DNA from: Benincasa hispida
Taxonomy: Eukaryota; Streptophyta; Magnoliopsida; Cucurbitales; Cucurbitaceae
Assembly: GCF_009727055.1 (NCBI RefSeq)
Contig: NW_024064153.1
Span: 249,597-313,596 of the forward strand
Length of the DNA stretch: 64,000 bases
Direction: 5' to 3'
A program made the position numbers and the translations under genes. Positions 33,301 to 48,300 of this stretch are shown piece after piece (positions within the stretch are counted from its first letter, which is position 1; the number at the start of each line of letters is the position of its first letter). The notes under the pieces are model-generated. The model saw nothing but the letters and a program-made list of their open reading frames with translations, was not told where the DNA came from and made no database searches.

Positions 33301-36300
33301 ATAGAACACTGTCTTAGTGTAGATCAGATAGAACTTCTTCAACCAAATTTCTTCATAGATTCCCAAATTCATAGCTCTGTATTCAGCTTCAACATTGCTT
33401 CTAGCAACAACTCTTTGCTTCTTACTTCTCCAAGTAACTAGGTTACCCCATGCAAAAGTGATGAAGAAAAAGACAGAGTAGAGATAGAAAAATAGCACAC
33501 ACATAGTTACATGGAAAACCCTAATAAGGGAGAAAAAACCACAGGATAAAGAATTCTTATTAGAATTTGATACAAAGTATACACAGAGACTACAAGCTTA
33601 AATAGAAAAAAAAAAAAAGGAAACCCTAGGGTACAGTAGAAAAGACAAATATGCCCTTAGGGTAAAAACCCTATTTTCAACACTCTCCCCCAAGTTGGGG
33701 TGTAGATATCAATGAGACCCAACTTGCTAATACAAGAGTCAAACAATTATCTGGGCAGCCCCTTTGTCAGGACGTCTGCAATCTGTTAACTGGATGGAAT
33801 ATAGGGACACAAACGTTGCCACTGTCAAGCTTCTCCTTGATGAAATGCCGATCAATCTCCACATACTTTGTTCTGTCATGCTGTACTGGATTGTTTGCTA
33901 TGCCTAGTGCGGCTTTGTTATCACAATAGAGTTTCATCAGACCATTGTGACCTTGATCAAGATCACTTAGAACCTTTTCTAGCCAAATTTCCTCACATAT
34001 CCCCAGACTCATGGCCCTGTACTCGGCTTCGGTACTACTTCTAGCAACTACCCCGTGTTTCTTACTCCTCCATGTGACAAGGTTACCCCATACGAAGATA
34101 CAATATCCTGATGTCAACTTTCTGTCTACCACAGAACCTGCCAAATCTGCATCTGTGTATGCCTCGATGCACCATCTATCGGATTTTCTGAACATCAATC
34201 TTCTACCTGGAGATGTTTTCAAATACCTCAGGATGCGTTCCACTGCCCTCATATGTTCTTCGTAAGGAGACTGCATAAACTGACTAACTACGCTAACCGC
34301 ATATGAAATGTCGAGTCTAGTATGAGAGAGATAGATCAGATTCCCAACAAGCCGCTGATATCTCTCCTTATTAACTGGTACACTGTCACTCACATTACTT
34401 AGCTTAGCATTCACTTCCATAGGGGTATCAACTGGTTTGCAGCCTGTCATACCTGTCTCCATAAGCAAATCCAGAGTATATTTCCGTTGAGAAACCGAAA
34501 TCCCTTCTCTCGATCGAGCCACTTTCATTCCAAGAAAGTACCTCAGCTTTCCAAGGTCCTTGATTTCAAATTCCTCAGCCATTTTCGTCTTTAAGCGGTC
34601 AATCTCTGAAGCATCATCACCTGAAATGACAATATCATCTACATACACAATCAAAATTGCAAGCTTCCCGGATACTGGCCTCTTTGTGAAGAGAGTGTGA
34701 TATGAGTGTCCCTGACTATACCCTTGTGACTTTACAAAGGTAGTGAATCTGCCAAACCAGGCACTTGGGGACTGTTTTAACCCATACAAGGACTTCTTTA
34801 GTCTACATACTCGGTGATTGAACTGTTTCTCTAATCCTGGGGGAGGACTCATGTAGACTTCTTCCTCCAACTCTCTGTTAAGAAAAGCATTCTCACATCA
34901 AGGTCAGTCTTTGTTAACTGCAACTGAGAGCAGAACCCGTACTGTATTCAACTTTGCTATTGTTGAAAGTCGCGGAATAATCAACTCTGAAGGTCTGAGT
35001 AAAACCTCTGACAACTAATCGGGCCTTGTACCTATCAATCATTCCATCGAGCCTATACTTAACCATGAACACCCATTTACATCCAACTGCTTTGTGTCCA
35101 TTTGGAAGAGTAACTTGGTCCCACGTATTATTTTTCTCAAGCGCCCCCATTTCTTCCATGATTGCGGCTTTCCATTTGAGAATCTCCATTGCTGTGTGTA
35201 TACTGTTCGGTATTACAACTGTGTCTAGGCTCGTAGTGAGGGTCTTGAACCCTGGAGACAAGTTGCTATAAGACAAGTAACTCTACAGTGGGTACTTTGT
35301 ACATGATCTGGTACCTTTCCTCAAGGCAATAGGGAGGTCAAGGGATGCATCACAGTCTTTATCCTCCTCAGACTCCCTACTGCACTCAACCTCCCGCTCA
35401 TGGGTCTCACGCTCTGACATATCTTTTCCACTTTCAACAGTGTTCTCTACTGGAACAAATGTCCCACAATTATCACTACCTGCCTCAGTCACATTGTTCT
35501 TGGTGCACTCATTCATGCTATCATTGTCTCTCCTGTCTTTGCTCTCATCATTTTCAACACAAGCATCAGTTTCAACATAAATGTTACCATTGTCAGGAAT
35601 AGAAGTACTAGTACCTAGAACTGATACCTGTTCTAACTCAGGACTGGAGCCGGAGAAATAACAAGCAACACTTTCCTTTCTGAGATTCCTCCTATAATAT
35701 GGGATCCATGAGACTTGTTCAGTAGGCAGAATGGGTTTGTTGATACTTATGTCAAGAATAGGTTCAGGTAAGATGGACAGACTTGGGCCCCAATTGGTTT
35801 CTTCACTAGTATTCTCCCCCTGAAGAGAACTATTGGGAAAGAAAAGATGATCTTCAAAGAATGTCACATCCATTGAGACAAAATACTTTCGGGAAGGATG
35901 GTAATACTTGTACCCACGTTGATGAAGAGGGTATCCCACAAAGACACATTTCTGGGCACGAGGAGTAAACTTGGTTCAGTTAGAACCATGAGTATGGATG
36001 AACACGATGCACCCAAACATCCGAAGGGAAACATCAGAAATAAGCCAGTTATTAGGGTAGGACTCTTTGAAGCAATCTAAGGGGGTTTGAAATTTTAGAA
36101 CCCGGGACGACATTCGATTTATCAGATGAGCTGTTGTCAAAACAACATCTCCCCACAAATAGGACGGGAGAGAAGTTGACAACATAAGGGACCGAGCAAC
36201 TTTGATAAGGTGACGGTTTTTTCGTTCGACCACTCCATTTTGTTGGGGAGTGTACACACAGGAGCTCTGATGGACGATTCCTTTAGAGATTAAGAATTCC

Positions 36301-39300
36301 CTAAAGGAATTATTAAAGTATTCCTGACCATTGTCACTATGAAGGATAGCGATTTTTGCATTGAATTGGGTTTCTATAGAGCAATAAAACTGTTGGAAGA
36401 CTGATGTGACTTCGGATTTGTCTGTTAGAAGAAAAACCCAAGTTAACCTAGTATGGTCGTCAATAAAGGGTTACAAACCACCATTTGCCAGTGGCGGTAG
36501 TAACAGGTGACGGATTCCAAACGTCGCTATGGAAGAGGGTGAATGGTTTGGAAGGCTTATAAGGTTGAAGTTTTAATGATGCACGAGGCTGTTTGGCTTG
36601 GACACACACATCACAATTTAATTTAGAAAGATTAACATTGTGGAAAAGATGAGGAATTCATATAATGGAAACTAGGATGCCCAAGGCGATAGTGCCATAG
36701 CATATAATCAGTTTCAGAAATAGAAAAATGAGATGAAAGTAAACTAGTCCTATCACATATGAAAGTAAACTAGTCCTATCAAATATCCTAGATGAAGCTT
36801 CTTCCATGAAGAAATAGAGCCCCCTATCATGCCGGGCAGTGCCAATCGTCGTCTCCGAGTTCAGATCCTGAAAAACAACAACTTCGGGTGAGAAAATAAC
36901 TCGACATCTCAAATCTCTTGTAATTTTACTAACAGATAAAAGGTTGTAAGAGATTTTAGGCATTTGCAACACATCTTGACGAACTAAGCCCTCAAAGTGT
37001 GACAAATGTCCTTTTCTGGCAACAGGGGCAAAGGACCCATCAGCAATTCTGATCCTCTCATTCCTAGCACTTGGTTGATATGAAAGAAACTAGTCGGAAG
37101 AACCGGTCAAGTGGTCTGTAGCCCCTGAATCTAAAATCCACGGTTTACTACCAGTTATACTAACAAGGCCAAAGGAGTGAAGGGTACCTGATTGAGCGAT
37201 TGCACTTACTCCCACTGTACTAGAAGTGCTCTGACTGTTTTCCTAATTCTGAGATTGCAGACCTCCAGTTGCTGATTCACCTACCAGTGCTCGACCCGAC
37301 TGTCGTTTTTTACCATTCAGCGGACGGCCATGCAACTTCTAGCACTGATCTTTCATGTGCCAGGGCTTCTTGCAATGTTCACACTAGAGTCGGCTTACTG
37401 TTCTGTTTATCATGGACAGGACCTGAGGTTTTGAAGGCAACGAAATCTGTCGACGACACCAGTGTATTATTCATTGCCTTGGACTTGTCTTCCTCGAGAC
37501 GTACTTCAGAGCAAACCTCCATTAGGGATGGTATTGGGCGGGTTCCCAGTATACGACTCCGTACTGCATCAAACTTAGAGTTCAGCCCGGCAAGGAAATC
37601 GTATACTCGATCAGTTTCCTCATACTGATAATGCAAGACTCCTCCACATGGACAATTTCAGATCATCTCATGACATAAATCCATTTCCCAGAGAAGCGAC
37701 AATTTATTAAAGTAGGCTGTAACATCCATTGCCCCTGCTTACACTCATGGACTTGCTTGCGTAAGGTATATAACCGGGAAGCGTCCTATCTTTTGGAGTA
37801 AAGCTTTTGGACTGCCTCCCAAATGTCTCGAGCCGTGGCGGCATATGGTAAGGGTTTCCTAATCTGAGGCTCCATACTCCCTGCCAAAATAGACCGAAGT
37901 AGAGAGTCTTCTCCCATCCATATTCGTTCTTGGGGGTCGCCTGGTCTTAGCTTTGGTATCTCACCCGTCAGATACCCGAATTTGTGACGACCTTCAAGGG
38001 CCATTTTAATGGATTGGGACCAGGAAAAATAATTATCACCATTTAACTTTTCTTCTACAATAAAGCTAGCAGAATTTCCTATTGCTTCAGAAAATAAATT
38101 TGAAGATGAGATAGGAAAGGAGGTTACCGAATTTCCAGCATAATTATGTTGATTCGGGTTTAGATCTGGTTGGGCACTGGATGTTGATCCCAGTGCTTCC
38201 CCAATGGCAGCTATCTGTTGCTGGAATATCTCATTTTGCTGCTTGATCTGGACTTGTAATTGAGTAAACTGGTTTTGAATTATACTCTCTTGATCTCGAT
38301 GGTGAGACGATGATTCCCCACCTTCGAACCCACCGATGACCGGTGACGATTGACCCAAACTACTATTCGAATCCGGCTGGAACAGAGGATTTCGGTTGAT
38401 GAAGTGGCAGCCACTGGTTGATCAATTCTCGGCTGGTTTGGCTGATGAGACCTGCTGTGGCTCGGACCAGCTCCAACAATATTGAAGGCGGCGTCGGTCA
38501 GAGGTCTTCGGTTCGGCAGCGGTTGTGGGACCAGTGCCGATCGAGTGAGAGATACCTGATGGATTCGCGCCGATTGGTTGCAGCGGCTGGAACTGGCCAG
38601 AGAGCGTCGATCGACTGGACCGCACGTGAGGGATTGCGCCGGTCTGGAGCTGCATGACCTGGAAGGTATCGACCGGCTGAAGCTGCGTCGAACCCGAACT
38701 ACGCGGCACGGAAGGGATCTGCCGCAAGGTGTCGATCGTCTGTTGCTGGAAATGGCTGCTCGGATGATCTGCTACACCGATTAATGGCGCTGTGGTCACG
38801 TTGTCACGAAGCTGATCGGCTCTGGTCGGTTGATTGTCACGTTGAAGGTGTGGAAGAACGGATTGAAAATAACGATCGATGGCATTTTGGATAACAATGG
38901 CTATATCTATACCATTGGTTTCACATACTGGTAATTGGGATTCTCCCATTGGGTTTTCCTCAATGGTGACCAGGGTTTCGTTTCTATGCTCTAAACCATG
39001 ATGAAAAAGACAGAGTGGAGATAGAAAAATAGCACACATAAAGTTACGTGGAAAAACCCTAATAAGGGAGAAAAAACCACGGGATAAAGAATTCTCATTA
39101 GAATTTGATACACATTATACATAGAGACTACAAGCTTAAATAGAAAAAAAGGGAAACCCTAGGGTACAGGGGAAAAGACAAATATGCCCCTAGGGTAAAA
39201 TCCCTATTTTCAACAAAAAGTACAATATCCAGAGGCAAACTTTCTGTCAATAACTGGTTCTGCCCAATCAAAGTCAGTATAGGCCTCAATGCATGTCCTG

Positions 39301-42300
39301 TCAGTCTTTCTGAACATCAGACCTTTACCTGGTGAGCTTTTCAAATATCTTAGAATCCGATTCACAGCTTCCACATGTTTTTCGTAGGGTGCCTACATAA
39401 ACTGACTAACAACACTGACAACATAGAAAATATTTGGTCTAGTGTGAGATAAGTAAATCAACTTTTCCACTAGACGTTGATACCTCTCTTTATCAACAGG
39501 AACTTTGTCAACAGAATCTCCCGGTTTCGTATTGAATTCAATAGGAGTGTCAACAGGTCTACCTCCAGTCATACCTATTTCTTTTAACAGGTCAAGAGTG
39601 TATTTCCGTTGTGAGACAGAGATCCTTTCCCTTGATCTTACCACCTCCATTCCAAGGAAATATTTTAGATTCCCTAGATCTTTGATCTCAAACTCATAAG
39701 CCATTTTCTTTTTCAGCAGCATCATCTCCTGACAGGACAATATTATCATCATACACAATTAGAACAACAATTTTCCCAGATGTCAACCTTTTTGTAAACA
39801 ACGTGTGATCAGAGTGTCCCTGAGTGAAACCTTGGGACTTAACAAAGGTAGTAAATCTATTGAACCACACTCTCGGTGACTGTTTCAAACCATACAAAGA
39901 CTTCCTGAGTTTACAAACCTGATGATCAAACTAAGCTTCAAAGCCTGGGGGTTCATATACACCTCTTCTTCTAATTCACCATTCAGAAATGCATTTTTCA
40001 CATCAAGTTGATGGAGAGGTCAATCTTTATTGATTGCAATAGAAAGAAGGACCCAGACCATGTTTAACTTTGCTACAGGGGGGAAAGTCTCAGAATACTC
40101 TATCCCATAAGTTTGAGTATACCCTTTCGCTACAAGTCTAGCCTTGTACCTGTCTAGAGTTCCATCTAATTTATACTTCAAAGTGAACACCCACCTGCAC
40201 CCAACTATTTTATGCCCTTTAGGAAGAATAACAAGGTCCCACATATTATTTTTTTCGAGAGCTCTCATATATGATGGCAGTCTTCCTCTCAGGAATTTCC
40301 ATAGCCATATGTATGTTTTTCGGTATTGTTACTATATCAAGGCTAACAGTGAATGCCCTGAACTCAGAAGACAGATTATTGTAAGACATATAGCTATACA
40401 TGGGGTACTTGGTGCAGGATCTGGTGGCCTTTCTCAATGCAATGGGCATGTCAAGAGAGATATCATAATCCTCTGATTTGTCTGATTCCTCATCTATAAT
40501 GGGATTTTGATTACATTTTCCAGCCTGATGAAGAATCTCACCCTCTTGACCCTCTTGTGTTTCTGTCGAAGTCTCATTACTGCTTGCAACCCTGTTGTTC
40601 TCTGGAACTAACATATCATTCCTGTCATTTTCAGCCAAATCAACAATATCATCCTCAACACACAAGTTAGTATTATCAAGGCCAATAGTACCTTGAGCTT
40701 GCGTTGGTTTAGATTTATGGATCGGAGCCGACGGAGCAATATGGGACACCATTTCCTTTTTGAGATTCTTCCTGTAGTATGTTATCCAAAGGACTTGTTT
40801 AGTGCGTAAAATAGTGTCATGGGTACTCAGGATGGATTCATAAAGGAGTTCAGGAAGGTCAGTAGGGACTGAAGATGTGGACCAGTTAGTCTCTTCACTA
40901 GTACTCTCCCCTTGAAGAAAACTAATGGGGATGAAAGGCTTATCTTCAAGGAACATTACATCCATGGAGATGAAGTATTTTCGGGAAGAAGGGTGGAAAA
41001 CATTTATAACCTCGCTGGTGAAGAGGATACCCAACGAAGACACATTTCTAAGCATGAGTGGTAAAATTAGTTTGGTTAGGGCCATGATTATGGATAAAGG
41101 CGGTGTGTCACGGTCATGCTTGTCCAAGGCCTGTTGCCCATGGCCGCATGCCCGATCCAACCCCCTTCTAGCATACTTTCATATCTTGTATTGTATTAGG
41201 AGCTTAGTTAGTTTGCTTTCTTTACATTTTCATTGTAAGTGACCACTCGCCCTTTTGCATATGCAAGGGCGCCAGTTGACTTTTTGTTCAGAATGCACTA
41301 TATGGGGATAAGACTAACCATCACTTCCTCATACCCGGAGTAGTACTCTATAAAGCTGTTGTTGTTGCTTTATTGCTTTCTAGTCTACTACAATCTTTCT
41401 TTCTTTATTCACACTCACAAAAACTTCTTACGAAAACCTTTTCTCCAAACCCGTTTTCTAAAACCGTTTTCCCTAAAACGGGGGTGGAGGTTGCGAAGAG
41501 GCACTCGGTGTGCCATCGGCAGTCCGTATTCGAGTTGACTGACTTGTTCGTGAGCGGAAACAAGTGCCGCACAATCGCTAAGAGAAGGCTTCCGAAAGAG
41601 CGATTGTGACAGTTGGTATCAGAGCCAAGTCGGCTTATAGAGGGAAGATCAGTGATCATGTCGGCGACGAAGAACCTGAACAAGTCCTATGTGGACAGAT
41701 TGGTAGAGATGGAAGAGCAAATGCTCTACCTGAGAGAGGTCCCAGATAATGTCCGTTTCCTAGAGACTCGGCTACAAGAAGTTGCTGAGAAAGCCGATGG
41801 AATTGATGCGGTAGTAGGCCGCCTAGACGGATTACCCGTCAGAGAATTGATGATGAGGGTAGAGACCCTCGAGACCAAAACAGTACGGTCCGGCAGCTTT
41901 TTGAACGAGGCGATAGCTCCTCGGGCTCTGTGCCCACATATGGAGCGTGTCGAAGAGCTGGACAGCTCCCAAAAAGCAATACTTCAGATGGTAAGCGATT
42001 TGTCTGGTCGGTCCTTGACGTTGTCAAAGCCGAGATAGCGGATGTGAGTGCTAGGGTGAATCTCACATCCAAGCGGTAGGGAACCAAGCCCCATCTGGGG
42101 AGCAATAGCAGTAAGCAGAATAAAAATCCCAGAACTGAAGCCCTTCGTGGGGTGCGAGAAGCGAAAGCCCTGGAAAATTTTATCTTTCGACTTTGAAGCA
42201 ACTTCAAGGCGACGAACACAGTACTGAAGAGTCGAAAAGTCACACTAGCAACGATGCATCTAGCTGAAGATGCGAAACTGTGGTGGAGATTTCACGATTT

Positions 42301-45300
42301 ACAGACATACAGGAAAGGACACTGCACTATTGATACTTAGGATAGATTGAAACAAGAACTTCGCCCGTAGTTTCTTCCCTGAAAATGTCGAGATCTTGCT
42401 CGACGAAAACTCCAAGAGCTGAAGCCAAATAGGTAACATTCGGGACTACGTAAAACAGTTTGCAGGACTCATGTTGGACATACGAGATATGTCTGAAAAA
42501 GACAAGTCTTTTGCTTTTGTTGAAGGGCTGAAACTGTGGGCGAAATCAAAACTATTATGGAACAGAGAGTACAGGATCTCCTTCTGCCTATGCGGCAGCT
42601 GAACGGCTATACGACCTTAGCACTGACTCACAAGATGTGAGGAAGCAGTCAACTTCCTCAAATGGGGGAAAACAGAAACAGTCGTTCCTGTCCTCCAGAC
42701 TTGGGGGAGGAGACAAAGAACATAGGAGGACCGTTAAATCATCCCAACCGAGATTAGGAAACAACTGGCGGGGGCCGCCGGCAACAGCATAACAATTACA
42801 ATCGCCCCCTGTCTTGTTTCATATGTAGAGGACCACACAGTGTTGGGCGAATGTCCAAATCGAACCGCGTTCAATGCTTTTCAAGCCACGTTAGCCTCTA
42901 CCTCCGGACAAGGCTGAACTGGAGGAGACGGTAACCGAGCCAGCTGCAGAAATTGAGAATCCCAGGATGGGAGCATTGAAATTCTTATCTGCGCTCCAGA
43001 AGAAGATGGGAAAGCGACGAGCCACTAGAGAAATGACTCATGTATGTGGACGCTTGGGTCAAACCAAAGATCGGCCAAAAACAACTATGGTTGACTCTGG
43101 GGCTACCATAACTTCATGGCTGAAACGGAAGCTCGCCGCCTGGAATTTGACTTGGGAAAGAGATGCAGGGAAGATGAAAGCTGTGAAATTCCGCAGCCCT
43201 ACCAATTACGAGGATAGCGAAGAGAACTCCGGTGAAGTTAGGAGACTGGAAGGGCTTCGTTGACATTCGTGATTGTCAAGATGGATGATTTCGACGTGGT
43301 AACTGGGGATGGGAATTCCTACTGTGAACATAAAGTCATACCAATGCCCCTCGCCAAATGTTTAGTCATTACGGGATTTTACAACCCACCGTAGTCCAAG
43401 CCAGTATCAAGCAGCCAAATGGGGTGAGAATGATCTCAGCCCTCCAATTGAAGAGAGCCTGGCCCACGACGAACCCACGTTCATGAACCATCCCGATAGA
43501 ATCAGTTGAGTCACTGAAGAGGAGATCCCCCAAGACGTTCTATTTGTCTTGGAAGATTATCGGGATGTCATGCCGAAAAGCTTGCCCAAGTCCTTACCCC
43601 CACGAAGGAGATTGACCATGAGATTGAGTTGTTACCAAAGGGCAAAGCCGCCTGCCAAGAATGCATATCGGATGGCCCCGCCAAAATTGCCGAACTCCGG
43701 AAACAGTTAGACGAGTTGTTAGATGCAGGATTTATCAGACCGGCGAAGGCCCCTTACGGAGCCCCAGTACTGTTCCAGAAGAAGAAGAATGGGAGCCTCC
43801 GGTTGTGCATCGACTATTGGGCCTTGAATAAGCTCACAGTCAGCAACAAATATCCCCTTCTTATCATTACTGACTTATTTAATCAGCTTCACGGTTGCTA
43901 AAGATATTTCTCAAAGCTGGACCTACGGTCTGGATATTATCAGGCCCGATTGCAAGGAGACGAACCTAAGACGGCCTGTGTCACGTGATATGGAGCTTTC
44001 GAATTCCTCGTGATGCCCTTTGGCCTCACCAATGCTCCAACAACTTTTTGTACCTTATATGAACCAAGTGTTTCACGAATACATCGACAAATTCGTCGTA
44101 GTGTATCNNNNNNNNNNNNNNNNNNNNNNNNNAATCTCCCTTCTGCCTATGCGGCAGCTGAACGGCTATACGACCTTAGCACTGACTCACAAGATGTGGA
44201 GGAAGCAGTCAACTTCCTCAAATGGGGGAAAACAGAAACAGTCGTTCCTGTTCCTCCCAGGACTTTGGGGGAGGAGACAAGAACATAGGAGGACCGTTAA
44301 ATCATCCCAACCGAGATTAGGAAACAACTGGCGGGGGCCGCCGCAACAGCATAACAATTACAATCGCCCCCTGTCTTGTTTCATTATGTAGAGGACCACA
44401 CAGTGTTGGCGAATGTCCAATCGAACCGGTTTCAATGCTTTTCAAGCCACGTTAGCCTCTACTCCGAAGGACAAGGCTGAACTGGAGGAGACGGTAACCG
44501 AGCCAGCTGCAGAAATTGAGAATCCCAGGATGGGAGCATTGAAATTCTTATCTGCGCTCCAGAAGAAGATGGGAAAGGCGACGGAGCCACTAGAGAAATG
44601 ACTCATGTATGTGGACGCTTGGGTCAACCAAAGATCGGCCAAAAAAAACACTATGGTTACTCTGGGGCTACCATAACTTCATGGCTGAAACGGAAGCTCG
44701 CCGCCTGAATTTGACTTTGGGAAAGAGATGCAGGGAAGATGAAAGCTGTGAAATTCCGCAGGCCCTACCAATTACGAGATAGCGAAGAAGAACTCCGGTG
44801 AAGTTTAGGAGACTGGAAGGGCTTCGTTGACTATCGTGATTGTCAAGATGGATGATTTCGACGGTGGTACTGGGGATGGAATTCCTACTGAACATAAAGT
44901 CATACCAATGCCCTCGCCAAATGTTTAGTCATTACGGGATTTTACACCCACCGTAGTCCAAGCCAGTATCAAGCAGCCAAATGGGTGAGAATGATCTCAG
45001 CCCTCCAATTGAAGAGAGGCCTGGCCCACGACGAACCCACGTTCATGAACCATCCCGATAGAATCAGTTGAGTCACTGAAGAGGAGATCCCCCAAGACGT
45101 TCTATTTGTCTTGGAAGATTATCGGGATGTCATGCCGAAAAGCTTGCCCAAGTCTTACCCCCACGAAGGAGATTGACCATGAGATTGAGTTGTTACCAAA
45201 GGGCAAAGCCGACCTGCCAAGAATGCATATCGGATGGCCCCGCCAAAATTGCCGAACTCCGGAAACAAAGTTAGACGAGTTGTTAGATGCAGGATTTATC

Positions 45301-48300
45301 AGACCGGCGAAGGCCCCTTACGGAGCCCCAGTACTGTTCCAGAAGAAGAAGAATGGGAGCCTCCGGTTGTGCATCGACTATGGGCCTTGAATAAGCTCAC
45401 AGTCAGCAACAAATATCCCCTTCTTATCATTACTGACTTATTTAATCAGCTTCACGGTGCTAAGATATTTCTCAAAGCTGGACCTACGGTCTGGATATTA
45501 ATCAGGCCCGATTGCTGAAGGAGACGAACCTAAGACGGCCTGTGTCACGTGATATGGAGCTTTCGAATTCCTCGTGATGCCCTTTGGCCTCACCAATGCT
45601 CCAACAACTTTTTGTACCTTAATGAACCAAGTGTTTCACGAAATACATCGACAAATTCGTCGTAGTGTATCTTGATGACATTGTGGTCTTATAGTGCCTC
45701 GCTGGAGGACCATCGACATCACCTCCAATAGTCTTCGAAAAGCTGAGGGAGAAATCAGTTGTATGTAAAGAGAGAAAAGTGCTCCTTTGCCAAAAGCGCA
45801 TAAATTTCCTCGGCCACGTGATTGAGTGTGGTCAGATTGGTATGGAAAGAGGGCAAAAGTGGCCGCGATTAAGAGACTGGAGGGTACCATCATCCGTGAC
45901 CGAACTACGATCCTTCCTCGACCAGCAACTTATATAGGCGGTTCGTAGAAGGATTCTCGAGAAGAACAGGGGCCATTAACTATGAACTGTTGAAGAAGGA
46001 TAGCCAATGGAGCTGGACTCCTGAATGTCAAGCCGCCTTTGAGGCTTGAAGAAAGTGAATGATTGAAGGGGCCGGTTCCTCGGAAATTGCCGACGTGACC
46101 AAGCCATTTGAAGTAGAGACTGATGCTTCTTACTTCGCGTTAGGTGGTGTTCTCCTCCAAGACGGGACACCCCATCACGTATGAGAGTAGGAAAACTAAT
46201 TGATGCCGAACGGAGGTATTGCCGCCTCCGAGAAAGAGATAGTTACAGTAGTTTCACTGCTTGAGGGCCTGGAGACAGTTATCTCTTGGGGGCCAAGATC
46301 GTGGTCAAGACCGAACAACAACTTCATTTGTCACTTCTTCAACCAACCGAATATAGTCGTTGAAACAGGCACTAGTAGCAGGAGTGTCTAGCGGAGTTCA
46401 ACTTCCAATTCGAACATAGACCAGGGAAAAGTAACCAAGCGGCCGATGCTCTTAGACGAAAGAAGCGAACATGCGGCCTGTGCATGTTCGCCCGCCTAAC
46501 AGCAAGTACGTTGAGTGCAACAGTACGAGAAACTGTCAAAACTCACTTGACAGTTGGCCAAAGAGGGAAGACACGTCAGTCTAGGTGGAAGATGATCTAC
46601 TATACACCAAGGGCAATCGCCTCTACATACCCAGATCCGGGAGTTACGAAGGTCGCTGATGGAGTGCCATGACACACGCGTGGCAAGACATAATGGTTGG
46701 CAGAGGGCTTATGCCCTTCTGAAACAGGCTACTATTGGCCAAGCCTTCGGGACGATGTCATGCAATTTACAAGACTTGCTTGTCTGCCAAACAAGATAAG
46801 GTCGAAAGGGCGAAATTAGCGGGTCTGTTGGAAACCCCTACTGTGCCCTCTAGACCATGGGAAGAGCGTGTTCTCTCGACTTATCACCCATTTGCCCAAA
46901 GGTGGGAGAGTTTTGAATCGATCCTTGTTATCATTGACGCGGTTACTCAAAATATGCCACTTTCGTCCCAACGCCGAAAATGTGCACAGCGTGATGACTG
47001 CCAGCTGTTCTTCAAACACATCTGGAAATTATGGGGTGTCCCCGCGAGCATTGTTCACGATCGGGACGGAAGATTCACTGGGACATTCTGGACAAGAATT
47101 GTTCAAAATATTGGGGTCATACACTGAATCTCTCTAGCTATCATCCCCAAATGACGGCCAGACGGACGCTTCAACAGTATGCTCGAAGAATATTCTGCGT
47201 CACTTTATCGACGCTAGGACAGAAGAACTGGTTCCAGTTGTTTAGATGTTGGCTCAGTTCAGCTTCAATAGCAGTAGAGTTCCGCGGACCGGAAAAAAAC
47301 GCCCTTCGAAGTGGTGTGCGGCAGACAGCCACTCATGCCACACTTGTGGACCACCCTTATGCAGGCAAAAGTTCCTCAGGCACATAACTTCACTAAAGAG
47401 TGGAGCAAAACCTCTGAGAAGCTCACGCCCTACCTAGAAAGAGCATCAAGAAGGATGAAGAAAGTGGGCTGATAAGAAGCGGAGGGCCCTCGAGTTTCAA
47501 AGTCGGGACAAGGTCCTGATCAAGCTACGACCGAAACAGTTTCGTTTCCGAGGCCAGAGAGACCAACGGCTAGTAAGGAAATTATGAAGGTCCAGTGGAG
47601 ATAATTGAGAAGGTCCGAGAGAACCTCATATTAAGGTTCAGTTACCCTCATGGATTGAAGATTCATCCTGTTCATCCATGTGAGTATCCTGAAGCCCTAT
47701 CATCCCGATCCCGAGGATGAACAACGAAACATGCTAAGCGCCCACCGGTCCGATGAAGAGTTCTGCTGAGAAAGAAGTTGCACAAATCCTGGATAAACGT
47801 ACGCGCCGTATTGGAAGACCCAGACGAGAACTGACAGAGTTCTTAGTGAAATGGAAGGATCTCCCAGACGAAGAGATCAGTTGGGAGCGGGCCGAAGATT
47901 TGAAGAATGTAGCTCCAGCCATCGCAGATTTTGAACAAGGTCAGTTGACGGGGACGTCAACCAATTAAGTGGGGGAGAATGTCACGGTCATGCTTGTTCA
48001 GGGCCTGTTGCCCATGGCCGCATGCCCGATCCAACCCCCTTCTAGCATACTTTCATATCTTGTATTGTATTAGCTTAGTTAGCTTGCTTTCTTTACATTT
48101 TCATTGTAAGTGACCACTCGCCCTTTTGCATATGCAAGGGCGCCAGTTGGCTTTTTGTTCAGAATGCACTATATGGGGATAAGACAAACCATCACTTCCT
48201 CATACCCGGAGTAGTACTCTATAAAGCTGTTGTTGTTGCTTATTGCTTTCTAGGCTACTACAATCTTTCTTTCTTTATTCACACTCACAAAAACTTCTTA

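Larger units (their letters stand above)
33459..39215 (-). mobile_element. Ty1/copia element A, nested in copia B
   Basis: LTRs 33459-33682 and 38999-39215 run TGATGAAAAAG / TGATGAAGAAAAAG to TATTTTCAACA. The target duplication AAAAG is perfect (33454-33458 and 39216-39220). A degenerate initiator-Met primer site (TGGTTTAGAGCAT) adjoins the right LTR, and the polypurine tract TTGGGGGAGAG adjoins the left one. It inserted in the RNase H gene of copia B; joining sequence left and right of it restores homology to element A's own RNase H. LTRs differ at roughly 7% of sites by eye. Confidence 0.93.

Noticed and set aside
38418..38784. Plus-strand ORFs opposite copia A gag
   Set aside because: Shadow frames of the minus-strand gag; no known protein pattern.
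40144..41242. Plus-strand ORFs over copia B
   Set aside because: Shadows of the antisense polyprotein, one of them running into the chromovirus LTR.
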